From Cephalotrichum gorgonifer (Eukaryota; Ascomycota; Sordariomycetes; Microascales; Microascaceae), in contig ONZQ02000009.1 in the NCBI GenBank assembly GCA_900312665.1, positions 480,420-544,419 of the forward strand: a DNA stretch of 64,000 nt. The letters run 5' to 3'. Below the pieces are notes generated by a model, which ran no database searches, had not been told where the DNA came from, and saw nothing but the letters and a program-made list of their open reading frames with translations. A program made the translations under genes and the position numbers. Below are positions 44,531 through 56,916 of this stretch, piece after piece. Every line of letters begins with the position of its first letter. The first letter of the stretch is position 1.

Positions 44531-45756
44531 GAGAGATAGGTGAGAGATGGAGCCGGTTTTCGAGCTTCGGTATTGTTGTCTGAGCATGGTTTATAGATAG
44601 AGATGTATTATAGATGTATGATATCCTTGCAGAGCCGTGCTCTACGTTAAGTAGCGAATCCAATTCTAGACGAAGCTATGGGTGATAATTCGATAAGCCA
44701 CAGTCAGGACTTTTTTAATGATGACCAAGAACAAGGCAACAGGATCTTTGGATCGGGAAGACGGCTAACAAGTCAAATAAGGATCTCTCTGTCCTTCTTT
44801 GGCGAGACAGGGCCTTCGGTCTCCCTCCAGTCGAACCTGGAAGGTATTATCAAGCCTGCCAGTGGGGATCACGTGCGGGGTCATGGGTCCACTTTGAATC
44901 CACCGACAGAATCCCATGCCACTCCCCAACTGGATTGTGGCTTGCCATGCTGAAGGTGTAGCTACCTACCATATTATGGTGGCAGGAGAGGTTAGCCCCT
45001 CAGTAGTTGGAATTGACCTCTGTAGTACCTGCCTCTGGCTCCCGGTCTGCCTTTTACTAGTTATAAAAATACCTAAATTCAAAGTATTGAAGAGGTATCA
45101 ATAAATATTCTTGGCTGTTAACACATGCTACCTACCCCACTGTACCTTCGTCATGACGCTGTCAGGAAGGAGCTTGAGCGTTCTGAGTGTACATCGACTG
45201 TGTCTCGCAAAGCACAGAGTTGAGCGAACTCATCGTCTTTCTGACTGTACCCTCTAGTGCCTCGCCGATGACCTCGATTTTTGGAGACAAACGCAAACGC
45301 AATCGCTCTCTCCCACCTTCCTAGGCAATGCCTACTCCCACATCATCCTTTGCCAAGATATCATCAATCCCCCCGCCATCTCTCCCTGTCACGAACTTCT
45401 AGGTTGGACCTGTTGGACCCATCAAATCGGCCCCCCGACGAATACAAACCCGCCTGGAGGGGCTCCACGACCGACACGGACGCTCCCCCCAACGTCCTGG
45501 AGCCGACCTTGAGGGGAGTCGCATTTACCGTCTAACTGCGAACCAAGCATCGCCACAAATTTGGTCCCTAGTCCCGAGCGACGACTAGGCCGAGATCAGC
45601 GAACTAAAGCGATACTCGAGAAGGATATTCAGCTGCCGCGCCTCCCACACCATACATATCTACCCTTGGGTTAACTAGCCCCAGGCTGCCTGACTGAGCT
45701 TGGGACGAGGGAAAAGTCGTCGATATGTGCCTGTCGGATCGCGATCTTTCCGTACC
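44531..45756. other. Intergenic region before the mitochondrial carrier gene
   Basis: About 1.2 kb with no supportable gene; the longest frames are under 95 codons. It includes CACGTG at 44873-44878 and an AT-rich patch at 45055-45115. The region from 45260 is C-rich and may hold the carrier promoter and leader. Confidence 0.55.
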
Positions 45757-46999
45757 ATGCACGAGAACAAGGGACAACGCCCTGTGAGGCTGGCCATGCG
45801 GTACAGCACGGAAGTTTCTGCTAGTGGTGCCAGCGTCCTGTCCACCCTGGCTGCGTTTCCACTCGATAGCGTCAAGACCCGGATGCAAACGTATCAATAC
45901 AACGGCGTGCTGGACTGTATTCGGCACACCTACAGAACGGAACATCTCAAAGGATTCTTTCGAGGTATTTACCATCACGCTGGCCTTATTTCCCCAGCTC
46001 CCAAGCGGAGATTGACAGTTTCCTTTCTGCAAATAGTGTGGCTAACTTGATACGCTGCTGCCCCTATCTAGGTGTCGCTGCACCTATGGTTAGTGTCACC
46101 CTTGTCCGAACGATATCCTTCTCTCTCTATCGGCGGTCGAAAATCGAGTACGCGCAGTGGATCAAGAGGACAACGGGTGTCGACGTATTGTCCCACACGA
46201 ATACCAGGGGGAACTATCCGAATATCTACTCATGCGCATGCTTTGCCGCGGCTGGGGCAACCGCGGGCTCCTTTATTACAGTGCTCGCCTGCCCCTTTGA
46301 GCTTACGAAGCTAAGCGCCCAAGTCTCCGTTCTTCTGGCGGGTCAGAAGAAGTCCATCGATTGTAAACGTCAGGCTGTTGCCGCCAGCTACCAGAACAAA
46401 GGGACTCTCAAGACAATGGCCACAATTGTGAAGCACCGGGGTTTGTCTGGACTCTACACTGGATTCAACCTTCATCTTCGTGAGTGAGCCCCAGAGATCT
46501 TGCTCTTCTTCCACATCGCGCCCCCCCTGCCCTCGGTGGTAGGCTGACCGAGCAAAGTGCGCGACACACTTGGCACAGCGATATACTTTGTGGTGTATGA
46601 AAGTAGCAAGCAGCTCGTCACAACTTTTGGAGGCGACCATCCCCATGCTAGAAAGCTAGCTGTATTGATGTCAGGTGGCCTCTGTGGCATAGTTTCATGG
46701 GCCGCAATATGTAAGTGGCTCCCAAAGATATTCCCCCCAGTCCATTATGGCTCGGCGCCGCCTAACACCGCCTTGCAGACCCAATTGATTCGGCCAAAAG
46801 CATCTACCAAAAGAACTCACTCATGTACTCGAGGGGTCAAAAGGTTGAACCAAGACCCAAAATCGAGTTCTTCAAGCGGCGTATGTATCGCGGCCTCGGA
46901 GTGTCTATGGGCCGCTCGTGCGCTGTGAACGCCACCTTCTTCTCGTCATACGAGTTTATTAAGAATTTCATCCGGTCTATGGATGAGGATAGTACTTGA
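45757..46999 (+). CDS. Mitochondrial carrier family protein, substrate unknown
   Basis: Four exons (45757-45964, 46072-46479, 46558-46710, 46779-46999) encode 329 residues. The three repeats of the SLC25 fold are visible through their signature: FPLDSVKTRMQ (repeat 1), CPFELTKLSAQ (repeat 2, with Glu in the Asp/Glu position) and YPIDSAKSIYQ (repeat 3). Gly-rich half-signatures such as GFFRG follow the first repeat. The carrier would exchange a metabolite across the inner mitochondrial membrane. The residues that determine substrate could not be matched to a subfamily. The frame is open upstream to 45700 without an ATG, so 45757 is taken as the start. The first Met lies close to repeat 1, leaving a short matrix-free N-terminus. 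Confidence 0.85.
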
Positions 47000-48081
47000 T
47001 TTCACGCATCGTCGTCACAAACAATGGGTTCCAATACCCCTAGCATTGCTTTTATTCGCAGTCATACATTACGGAAATGGTCGGTGTCTGATAGGGCTAG
47101 ATATGGATGGGGAACAGCGGCAACTTCATTGATATGTCATGGGAAAGGGAAGTTAGGGGCCAGGGTCTGCGGGTAGCTGTTCGGGCCTGAGGTCTGAGGC
47201 GCAGTCAACGCAAGTGAGGTTGGATGTATGTAGGAATGGGTTTGGTGTGTATTTGATCAATCAGTAAGCCGATTTGGCCGGTTTGACCTGCTGTTCCAGG
47301 TGTCAGATAATGCCACGATCTTCCAGTGTATTATGTTGGCATGTGAACTCTTAGGAGCAATGTATGGACTAAAGTATGAGGCGCTTCTTGGCACAGTGGA
47401 GTCCTAACATCCCCAGCCATATTCGTTCCCCCGCTCGTCTGGTGAATCACGTGATGAAAATCGGTACCCGAGATTCTACCATTGATGTCCAACTATTAAG
47501 GTACTCAGACAAGTTGAGCGGGCTCCGCCGCTTCTATCCTCTTCTCGTCAATATGCCATTATCTCCACCGGTGGAACTGAATCGTCACGACGCCAGCGGA
47601 AGTAACTCGCACCAGCGAATATTCTTGCATCGCGTGGAATCACCCCTAGTGGACGGCACGAAGTCGATTTTCCCGGGTCGGGAACCGCTGATGGATACGT
47701 GCCAAGAGACGAAAGTCATCCATTGCGCATGCTTAAATCTCCCTCTCACAAGGAATCGCCAGGCACCCGCCTCGTAGGCAGTGCTTTCACGGCGTCACTT
47801 TTCTGCATCACGCTCTCTCTGGTGCCCGAAACGTTGTGCTCTTGAAGTATATTCGAGTTTACAGGCGTTTCCCTGGCTGTACACGCAAGCTGTGGCGTTC
47901 CGCCTCTCTCGGGACGACTGATATTTCCTCTTAGGACTTCCAGTTCCCTCTCTTTCTCTATTGCCCCATATACGTGGTGGACTTTGTCTCTCACTCACAC
48001 CCCGTCCGTTATATTCAGTGGGATATTACCACAATGTCCCGATAGAATCGCTCTAGCGCAAGAAACTGTCGCGAAGAGGAA
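47000..48081. other. Intergenic region between the carrier and the DUF2293 gene
   Basis: About 1.1 kb. A 133-codon frame (47376-47777) shows no domain. TCACGTGA is at 47445-47452. The 400 bp before 48082 are CT-rich and probably contain the promoter. Confidence 0.55.
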
Positions 48082-50857
48082 ATGGAAGGAGTGCGGAGAA
48101 CGGCCGTGGCCAGCGATGGCCGCGACAGGCCTAAAAGGGCGCCAAAGCCCATCTTTGACAGGACCAAACAGCCACCGGCCGGTCTGGTTGCTAAAAGCCC
48201 TCCACCGCAGCCCAAACTAAAACATCAGTCCTACTTTGAATTCGTCGAAAATACGAACAAGAAGAAGCCGCTGGAGTATCAGGTAGATTCGACCTACCGG
48301 AAGAGAGACTTATTCCCGGCGGCAAACGCCATATCTAACCTTGGCTCGCAGATAACCCTCGACAGAGAACCGCCTCCAGGCTTTACCTTTGTGCCCATCG
48401 GCAAGCCGGAACTAACAGGCCTATGTAAAGAACTGTCGCGCGAGAAGGAAGTCATGATATTCATGGTTTCGGTCAGTATACTTCACCCTGGATGAGACAC
48501 CATATGTACTCTCACACTCATGTCTTCGCCGCCCCCGTAACTTACTCGTCGCCCGCCAGACATCTCGAGATTACACGAATGAGCTCTCGATGCATACATC
48601 CCGCATTGGACACCATATCCGGGAGGCCATCGTCGACGAAGCGCGTGCCTCCCTCGGACATCGCCACAATCCGCAGGAGGCCGTGAGCAATGGGACCCCA
48701 GAACCAATCCCCGAGACGCAGGAAGAGATTAATGCCCAGGCCGATGCGGCTATCCGCGAGCTCTTTCCGCGAATACCCAACACGGATCGGCAACAAATTA
48801 TCGATCACGCCTTCAGAATGGTTTGTCCCCTATTCTCTTGCATCTATCGTAATGCTAACTCTGATTCCTAACCGCCCTCCAGGGAGCAAAATTCCACGGT
48901 GAGCCGGTCGTAGGCCTTATCCAAGATATTTCACTCTCCCGACGAGTGCAATTGGCTGTTTTGGCACACATACGACATCGGCACACGCGTTATGATGCCC
49001 TTTTGAGGGAAACTACCTGGCAGCATGCCAGGAAAACCGTCGAGGCAGTCTGCCTCGACATGATCGTCAAGTGGCGAGGTGATGAAGAGAATGGCCGTGA
49101 TAACCTGGATTCAATCTTGCGGGAAGTGGTTGTTATCTCTGATTCCGAAGAGGATGAGGACGATGATGAATCAGACCTTGACTCTGATGAGTTGACTATC
49201 ATCTCTCCTCCCAAGACTGTCCAAGCACCAAAGGATGCCGGTGTCCCAACTACCTATGGTGTGCCAGTCCCGGCGAATCCGGCACCATCGTATCAGGGAC
49301 GCCTTCCTTCCGCTGCTATCACCCCCAGAGCGGGTACCCGGAAGGTGCCAACAACTCCAGGAAAAACTAAGCGCAATGCTAGAGCCGAACGTAAGGCGGC
49401 CAAGAAGGCTACCCGGGGCTTCCAGCGATACCAAGCTGCTTGGGAACAGGCCGTGGACAGAAACCGCCACGAGCAAGGGCCTGGAGACGCACAACCGCAT
49501 CGCTTTCCCTCAAAGCAAAGGTCCCCGACCAATGGTGCATATGCGACTAGGCAGCCGAACCACGACACACCGGTCCAACCTACCTACCCCCCCAATCGGG
49601 AACATACCAATAGGGACGTGATGTATATCGAGCACGCAAGACGGCCTGAGACCACTAACCTGGAACAAGCCCGGATTGATGGACGGTATTCTGCTCGTAT
49701 GCCTGGCTTGCTTTCCCATCCCCAGGTCGCTCAGATGAACGGCCAGCCTCGAGGTCTTCAACCCGCGCCGGTGATGACTCGCAGCTTGACAAACCCGCCC
49801 CTTTCGGGGCAGGGGAACCATGAACCCCAGTATCAAGACTTACTTGTCCGATCCATCGAGGCGCCGCCCCCCGCATCCATGGCGCCGCAGTTTGTTCGTC
49901 CCCTCCCATCCCGGAAACACGCTCGTCACGACGACGGGTGGTATCCACCGCCTCAACCCTATCCTCCCGCCTACCCCACTGAAGCTGCCCAAGACAGCCA
50001 CTTTAAGCGGCGTCGCGTGGCTAGTGATCGTGATGGCATGGTAGCTACACCTCTAGATTCGCTCCCCCCGAACCCAACTCGTCCATATCCCGCCTTGGAC
50101 TCTGCACATGCCGAGCAGGACACGGCAACTCGACAGGTCTACTACGAGAGACGTCAAGAGCCCGTTGAGACTCAACAGCAATTTATAGTTATACGGCAAT
50201 CTGGGAGTTCCATCCCTCAGACTGGTAATATCACTGAGCATCCACGCAATGCGTATGAGCCACCTGTCTACAAGGACTACCGCCATTCCGAGCACATACC
50301 TAGGCCGCAGACTGAATATCGGGATGCCCCTGCTCCCGCTCCCCAGCTAGATGACCATCAGGGTCAACACCCTTTTCCTCTCCGTCATCATGATCACAAC
50401 TTCCACGGTGCTCACCATGAGACTCGACTGCTCCAAACCCCTTCGGCCCTGCCGCTCTTTGTGAGGACCGTGGAGCCAAGAACTGTGGGGGTGCAAATAG
50501 GCGGTACCCACGACCGCCGCTTTCACGCACGCAGAGGCTCCCGCCCGCCAGACAGGTGGGAGAGAGACTCTACCATTCGAACGGAATATCCTGTGCGTCC
50601 ACGGTCACTAGGGCCGTAAGTTGATAGATCCAGCCCCGTTTTTGTTACTTTGTCTTACACAGATATCCAGATCTCAAGAGGCGAACCGGCAGCCGCTTTT
50701 CGTACCAACACAGCATATCGGGTCCCCGGCACGCCCCACCTACCCCGAGGAGCCAAGAAGGATGGAACCTTGGCAGGCGCAGGCACATTCGCACGCCATT
50801 TCGTATACTGGTCACGGCCGACCGCTAACACCACGAAATGTTATCGTGATCGATTAG
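48082..50857 (+). CDS. DUF2293-domain protein with SUMO-interacting-like acidic motif
   Basis: Four exons (48082-48471, 48560-48820, 48883-50615, 50671-50857) encode 856 residues. The DUF2293 region begins in exon 2 with AAIRELFPRIPNTDRQQIID and continues into exon 3 with GEPVVGLIQDISLSRRVQLA and HTRYDALLRETTWQHARKTV. The N-terminal EPPPGFTFVPIGKPELT block is also seen in fungal members. Immediately after the domain, VVVISDSEEDEDDDES combines a hydrophobic core with an acidic run, the classical SUMO-interaction layout. The long C-terminal half is Pro/Arg/His-rich and disordered, ending NVIVID. The function of the family is not known to me; nuclear or chromatin-related action is a guess from the SUMO-like motif and basic patches. 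Confidence 0.8.
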
Positions 50858-51427
50858 TACATATTTGTATTGGAGGACATGGTTGTATTTGGGGAGGGTC
50901 AGGTCTTAGCTGGAATGTATACTTATACATGGGAAGGAGGTCAGATACCCCACTGGTTTAAGGTGGACAGGTGGACACGCCTGCCACCCTCGACCTTTTT
51001 TTTATTAACCTACAGCATAAGTAGGAGTGAATTGAGCCAATCAAACATCGCATACCACATGTGGTTGAGGAGTGAATACAGAAATAGCATATCACCTTGA
51101 AGAGCCTAGAGGTAGGGATGAAGTTATAGATTTTAACTGGAACATGGATTTCGATAAAAGATTTATGCTTGAATTTACATTTAAATTCAGGAAATATGAG
51201 AAAATTTAGGCGCTTTTCCCCCTGGGATTCGCTGTGATGCATTACTACATGTAGTAGTGTTAGGCACCTACTGTTATTCCCCAGCCAGTCACTAACAGGC
51301 AAAGGGTATGGTGACTGAATACCTATACATCCTGATTGTACACTTGTATCTTGTATACCAAGGTTGTGACCCACGACCGCGTCCCCTCCCACCAAGCTAC
51401 AACTTACACGTCCAAGTGCACGCAGCC
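50858..51427. other. Intergenic region before MOZART1
   Basis: About 570 bp with no coding signal. It is A/T-leaning in the centre (51120-51200) and contains GTACACTTGTATCTTGTATACC-like sequence near 51337-51359. Confidence 0.55.
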
Positions 51428-51840
51428 ATGATGCCAGGAGGAAAGCCCGTCGTGGACAAACGCGCCGCGGCCCAGCAAGCCGTCGACATCCTTCATGAAA
51501 TCGCTACCATCCTCGTATGTTTAACTACTCCCCCCGTGCTGTCCCTTGAGTGAGCGCGTTAAAAAGCTAAACCCGTGGTCACCGCAGAACTGCAACATCG
51601 ACCGCCGCACACTCTCCATTTGCATCTCGATGATTGAAAACGGGGTCAACCCCGAGGCGCTTAGCGTGAGTCCCCAAAAAAACAAACTCCCTCCCTTCCC
51701 TCCCCTCTCCTGATGATGGTGTTTATTCTCGGCGGGCGGCGGCTTGCTAACTGAGCTTCTCCGTGGAGTCCGTCATCAAGGAGTTGAGGCAAGTGGCCCA
51801 GGAGGGAGAGTACCAAGTCGAAGACCGCCGGACGAAGTAG
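51428..51840 (+). CDS. mzt1: Mitotic-spindle organizing protein 1 (MOZART1)
   Basis: Three short exons (51428-51514, 51588-51665, 51769-51840) encode 78 residues. MZT1 binds the N-terminus of gamma-tubulin complex proteins and helps recruit and activate the complex at spindle pole bodies. The helical core reads AAQQAVDILHEIATIL, then NCNIDRRTLSICISMIENGV and NPEALS joined to SVIKELRQ, all characteristic of the family. The length agrees with the usual 70-85 residues. Two ATG codons lie in tandem (51428 and 51431), and either could start. The gene is easily missed because every exon is under 90 nt. Confidence 0.92.
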
Positions 51841-52378
51841 GATGTCGTGGGACGGGGCGGGGGCAGGGACGGGGACGAGGAAATACGTGACCTGGGAACC
51901 CGGAGAGATGAGATTAACACCGGGTAATGGAATGATGGGCGGTCTTTTATGAAGATCTGATACACGTCCTCTTGACTTTCATGCGGATGGGACGGCGCGG
52001 CACCCATGACTTTATAATAATGATTTCTTTCGATTAACAAAATGCTATTCTAACGTCTTCTTCCCCCAATCACAAACCCGATCCCCTTGCTCGCTTCTCT
52101 TATCATTATCCACGAGATCATGTGTTCTACCACCCGATAGAACAATAGACGCAGTCTGGCGAGGCTATGGCTGTATGTATGCAAAACAACTCATTAGGTA
52201 TGACAGACCCCCCATCCAGACGAGAAAACCGAAGAAACAACAGCCGAATGCCAATACCCAGGCCCGAATCCCCCATACCCAGGTAACACCAACCCAATAA
52301 TCCATACTCACTATAAACGCCACGCAAAAATGTGCTCTCGACTCCCACCACAGAAATGCCATATTATCAGAACATGTG
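51841..52378. other. Convergent 3' region between MOZART1 and the CHY/RING gene
   Basis: About 540 bp; 3' UTRs expected. No coding signal. AT-leaning around 52010-52050. Confidence 0.6.
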
Positions 52379-54360
52379 TCACCTATGCCCAATGAGGAGT
52401 ATCTCCTCGTCCGAATCCTCGTCCTCCTCATCCACCACGGGGAGCGAATCGCTATCCCCATCCGTATCCCCATCCTCCCCTCCACTAAAGACCGCCTCGT
52501 CGCCACTACCCCTTGACCAGAACCCAAGAATGTCGTCGTCTGAGTCATCGTCGTCGGCCGTCCGGTTGATGAGGCGCAGGAGGTTCTCGGTGCTCGTGTC
52601 GGGGGATAGCGACCACGCGGCCCGGAGGTCGCTGGCCCGCCGCGACTCTGTACCCGCCGACGAGTGCCTCCTCCTCATCGCCCTAGCCCCCGTGAGCGGC
52701 TCCGAGAATGACTCCCGGCTGCTGGCCTGGGCTGGCGCTATCGATCGGGCGGCTCCGTCTTGGCGTGAGCGGTCCCCGGTGAGTAGAGCGGCGAGCGGAG
52801 CCGGCGGTGGGGGCGGCGTGACTCCCCCAAGGACCTGAAGCTCCACGGTGTTGTACGAGGTGCAGATTAGGCACTTCAGTCCAAGCCAGTGGTAGTTGGT
52901 CGTGCTCTTCGCGCAACAGTCGTTGCATAGCACGGTCGCCTTGGTGTCCTGGAACTCCGCTGGCATGGGCTGGCTCTGTATGGCCGCGTCCAGGTTGCGA
53001 AACTGCGTTTCCATATTACGGAAGCTCTTGTTGCAGATGGGGCACTTGTATGATGTCTTCTCGTGCTCTTGGTAGCATTTCCTGTGTATGCTGTGTCCGC
53101 AGGGCATGAAAACGAGGGGCTTGGGTGAGGTGAACATGTAGTCGCCGCAAATGGGACAGTTGCAGTCTGTTGACCGCTCGATGCATTTGTGGGAGTCTAT
53201 AATCGAGATAGAAATACAGGCGCAGCATGTCTGTTCGAGCTTGTCAGCCCCGTCCATGTCCGCACGGAGATGTCCCCCAGCATGGGACAAAAGGACCATG
53301 AAGAGTAGGTGGGCTAGGGAACTCGGCAGACTTGGCCAAGCGTAGGTGAGAAGACATCATAGACAAGACTTACCTTGCAGTGGAAAAAGTCCTTTCCCAG
53401 GCCGATCCCCCGCCTGCATATACCACAGTCGTTGCAGTGGTAAATGTTCTTTAGCGGGTGGTCATCCCAGAGCTTGCATATGCCACAGTAATACCGCGCT
53501 GCGTTTACGCCGCAGTTGACACAGACCTCCGACGCGCGCTGCGGAGTTGCGCACAGCATGCAGAGCATATTCTTCGTCTCCTTCCGGATTAGGACGTGGT
53601 CCTCAGCCGAGTCGTGGCAGAACCGGCATGGGTACCACTTGTGGCAAGTCGAGCACTGCAGCTTGACGTTCCTCCGATAGTGCTGACATCCGAGGACGGC
53701 CGGGGAAGGCTGGCCATCGATAACCGCGTAGGTCGGCTTCACATCATCGGCGGTCAAGACGAACTTCTCCGACGGCGAAACCTCGCCCAGCGTGTGTTGC
53801 CAGAACTTGAGGGCGTCGAGCGGCCCGAGGGCGAGGGACTGCTCCCAAGCCTCACCGGCAAGCACGGCGGGGACGGATGCGTCACCAGATTTGCTTTGTT
53901 GTCGCGCCTTACGGTACCCCTCCATAAGGGTCTCATGCATGAACCTTGCTTTGTCGGCTGCGGGGATGTCTTGGGATTGAATGCTGAGGAGACGACGTCG
54001 GAGGCTGCCCATTCCATCGTCTTCCGGGAGCGTGCCTCCTGCGGCCGCGATCCCGGTCGGTTCGGGGGATCCGCTGGGGGCAAGGGAGGGTGGGGGATCC
54101 CCCCACTCTCCCGCCTCGACATCCAACGGTTCCTCTACGCTCGTCGACAGGGTCGAGGCCGTTGCCGGGCGGTTGGACAGCGTACGGGTTACTTGGGAAG
54201 GGCAGTCATCTGGTCGAGCAGCACCGGCCGAGGGTGTCGTTGCGGCATCGTCTACTACGGGCGCCGTTACCTCGGGAGGGGCGGGTCTCGAGATCTCGGA
54301 GAGTCGCCGGGCTTGTCGGAGAACGGGATTGATAATAAATTCGGACACGAGGGACGACAT
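52379..54360 (-). CDS. CHY- and RING-type zinc-finger E3 ubiquitin ligase (Pirh2/RCHY1-like)
   Basis: Two exons (54360-53374, 53230-52379) encode 612 residues. After a disordered N-terminus the CHY zinc finger starts near residue 220 (GCQHYRRNVKLQCSTCHKWY), followed by the CTCHY region (YYCGICKLWDDHP, YHCNDCGICRRG). Splicing at HCK/TCCACISI restores the end of this region. The RING finger lies at about 352-397 (CNCPICGDYMF, CGHSIHRKCY, YKCPICNKSF). A final zinc ribbon (CNDCCAKSTTNYHWLGLKC) completes the Pirh2-like order. The C-terminus is Ser/Asp-rich and very acidic. Such proteins transfer ubiquitin from an E2 to substrates; substrates here are unknown. In yeasts a related CHY-RING protein affects stress responses. 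Confidence 0.9.
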
Positions 54361-55419
54361 CTTGTACGCCGCCCAAGAATGTCCGCTTCAAAGCGATGGT
54401 TCAGGCGCATGGGAATGGTAGATTCAGGCTGGAAGAGGTGGCAATCCGGGGGCAAGGGGTAAGAAATAATACGGACGGATTGAGGAAGAGGAAATCTCAG
54501 GGAATGATGAGGTCAGAGTCGGATGTCGTTGTCGGTGTGTCGGGGGGGCGGCGGGGGTGAGACGGAGGCAGGTCATAGGATAATAGGTGGGCGGCGGTCT
54601 GTACCTTGGGGCGGTGCGGCGCTACTACGCGTACTTCTATGCTTTGGGGTTGGTCCGAAATATGTACATGTAGGTAAATGAACGAGAATAACAATAAGGG
54701 AGAAAGCCTTGATCAGTGTAAAAGATGCCAGTGCTCCTCTAAGGCTGTTTGTATCATAGTCAGGTACACCTGCGCTTATTAGGCGGGGCGGTGGTGATGA
54801 GAATAGTCCGGATTCCCCCAGAATTCCGGACAACATGAGAGTGGGCAGTTCACAAGCAATGATCACATGCCTTCGTCAAGTCGAGGTGAGCTGAAGCGAA
54901 TACTACGATGAGAGGGGAGTAGTACTAGGTACAAGGTATTGAGGTATGCCTCCTCTTAATTTATATACTGGTGCTCCATTTGCCAGGGTACTAGTACTTG
55001 TACCTAAAACGGCTTGGCTTTGGACCCCCTCGACACACCTAGCACCCCGCAAAAGGTTGTAAGCAGCTGCCTACCAGATGTAGTCGAAGGAAGGAGGAGA
55101 AGATAAAGCAGTGCCAATCGACACCTTCCCATCAAGCATTGCGTAAGCCTCCGACCCGACACACGACGCATCACCTCTGTTGAACCTTGCGAGTATACTG
55201 CCGCTTTCAACACTATAGCCTGTATGAGAAGGAATATGTCGGGGCTGCCTGAAACCGTGAGTACTCCTTCCGGGCGAGGGCCGCATAATGCACTTCGCAC
55301 CGCCTTTTGTACCACCTCTTCTACCGCGGTTGCATAGGCGCCCGCTGCACTTCTCCCATACTAACCATCTTTTTCTATCTCTTTCCCCCTCACGTTAGGA
55401 TAAATCCGAAAACCCAACG
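54361..55419. promoter_or_regulatory. Divergent intergenic region between the CHY/RING and CUE genes
   Basis: About 1.06 kb. A GTACTAGTACTTGTACC motif lies at 54988-55004. The last 100 bp before 55420 are CT-rich. No coding exon found. Confidence 0.55.
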
Positions 55420-56916
55420 ATGCCGGAGTCACCAACTACGGCTCGACCGCTCGACCTGGACGATGATGAGGGGCAGGAGACGGGCGTCGTCAGCGACACC
55501 CCCAAAGGTGCTGCCGGCAACAACAACGTAGGGGGAGCGGGTCAGGGAAGCAGCGACACTCCGACCGCCCCAGTTCCCGCCCAAGTGACGGACGCCGATG
55601 CCGACGAAGCCGCACCTCCGAAACCACCCCGGCCCCTGACCGAGGCACAGAAGAACGAGCTTATACTCAAGGAGGCGTTTCCCAGTGTCCAGCCTGGCGT
55701 TATCAAGGCTGTCTTGAGGGCTAGTCAGGGGCAGGTTGAGCCTGCCTTCCACGCGCTTCTCGGTTAGTCGTGTCTCATCCAAGGCGAATTTCGGCTCCTT
55801 TCTGGCGGGCGACGGGGGAATCCCCTCGCTGACTACTGATATAGAGATGACGGATCCGGACGCGGCGAAAGCTGACGAGGAGGCCGAGGTGCCGCCTCCC
55901 CAGCCCCCCAGGCCATCTCAGGGGGCGGGAGGCCTCTCCCAACTCGAGGCGGACGAGCAATATGCGCGACAGCTCGCGGAGCATTACGAGAGGACCGGAT
56001 CCCACGACGCCCCGAGGGCGCACGCAAGACAGCCTGCGCACCACCGGCAAGGTCGTACCACTGATCCCGGGCTGAAGCCGAACCATTTGTACGACGACAG
56101 GGACCACAGCTTCATCGACGACGACCTGCCCGTCATCCGTGATAGTCTGCGAAAGGGCTTCCTCGAGACCCAGACGAAGGTCAACTCGTGGATCACGACA
56201 TTCAAGAAGAGGCTCGACGACGCTTTCGACGAGGAGGAGGCGGCCCAGCAGCAGAAGCAGAATAATATTGCATACGGTGGGAGGAGGCCCGGTGATCCGT
56301 CAAGTCGGAGGAGTGAGGATTATGACCGGTATGATGCCGATCCGCAGGTTATTACGGATGATTTTGCTGGTATGAGGCTTGCGGCTGATGGAAGTACGTT
56401 AACTCATACTCCCACCCTTTACCCCCTCGCAAGTTTTTGTTTTGAAGGATTCATAGGCCAAGGAACTGATACAAAGTGAATCTAGCCCCTATCCGCGATG
56501 CCGCTCCCGCAGCGAACCAGGACCTCTTCCGTCCCCCGCCGCCGTCCAAGTCGCCCAAGCCGAACGACGGGCGTCGCGTGGCGTTCAAGGAACATGCTGA
56601 GGACATCGACGCGTACAACTCGTCGCCAAAGCTAAACGCGCGGTCGTCGACGCTGCCCGGGAATAAGCAGAGCAAGTGGCAGCCCCTCTCATCAGTGGAT
56701 CCGAACCCCATCGCGGACAACGACCCATTTAGCCTAGGGGACAGCGAGGACGAGAGGGAGGTTAAGGATAAGGGGACGGGGTCTGGCGCCGCAGCGGCTG
56801 CAGGGAGTGATGTGAAGGGTGACGATGCAGAGAGATTGAGGAAGGCGGCGGCTGAGGCAATGGCCGATAGCCTTGTCGAGGAGAAGAAGGGGGAGGCTGG
56901 CTCGAAGACTTCGTGA
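55420..56916 (+). CDS. CUE-domain ubiquitin-binding protein (Cue5-like)
   Basis: Three exons (55420-55762, 55845-56393, 56486-56916) encode 440 residues. The CUE domain occupies about residues 73-115 (QKNELILKEAFPSVQPGVIK, then VEPAFHALL) with the FP and terminal LL positions that contact ubiquitin. A helical segment follows in exon 2 (LEADEQYARQLAEHYERT; PVIRDSLRKGFLETQTKV), then a disordered acidic C-terminus. Pro-rich PPKPPRPL and PPQPPRPS tracts flank the CUE domain. Yeast Cue5 links ubiquitinated aggregates to Atg8; an Atg8-binding motif is not obvious here, although DYDRYDADPQVI is a weak candidate. Confidence is good for the domain and moderate for the Cue5 equivalence. Confidence 0.82.

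Noticed and set aside
47376..47777. 133-codon plus-strand frame
   Set aside because: Composition matches the surrounding non-coding DNA; no domain.
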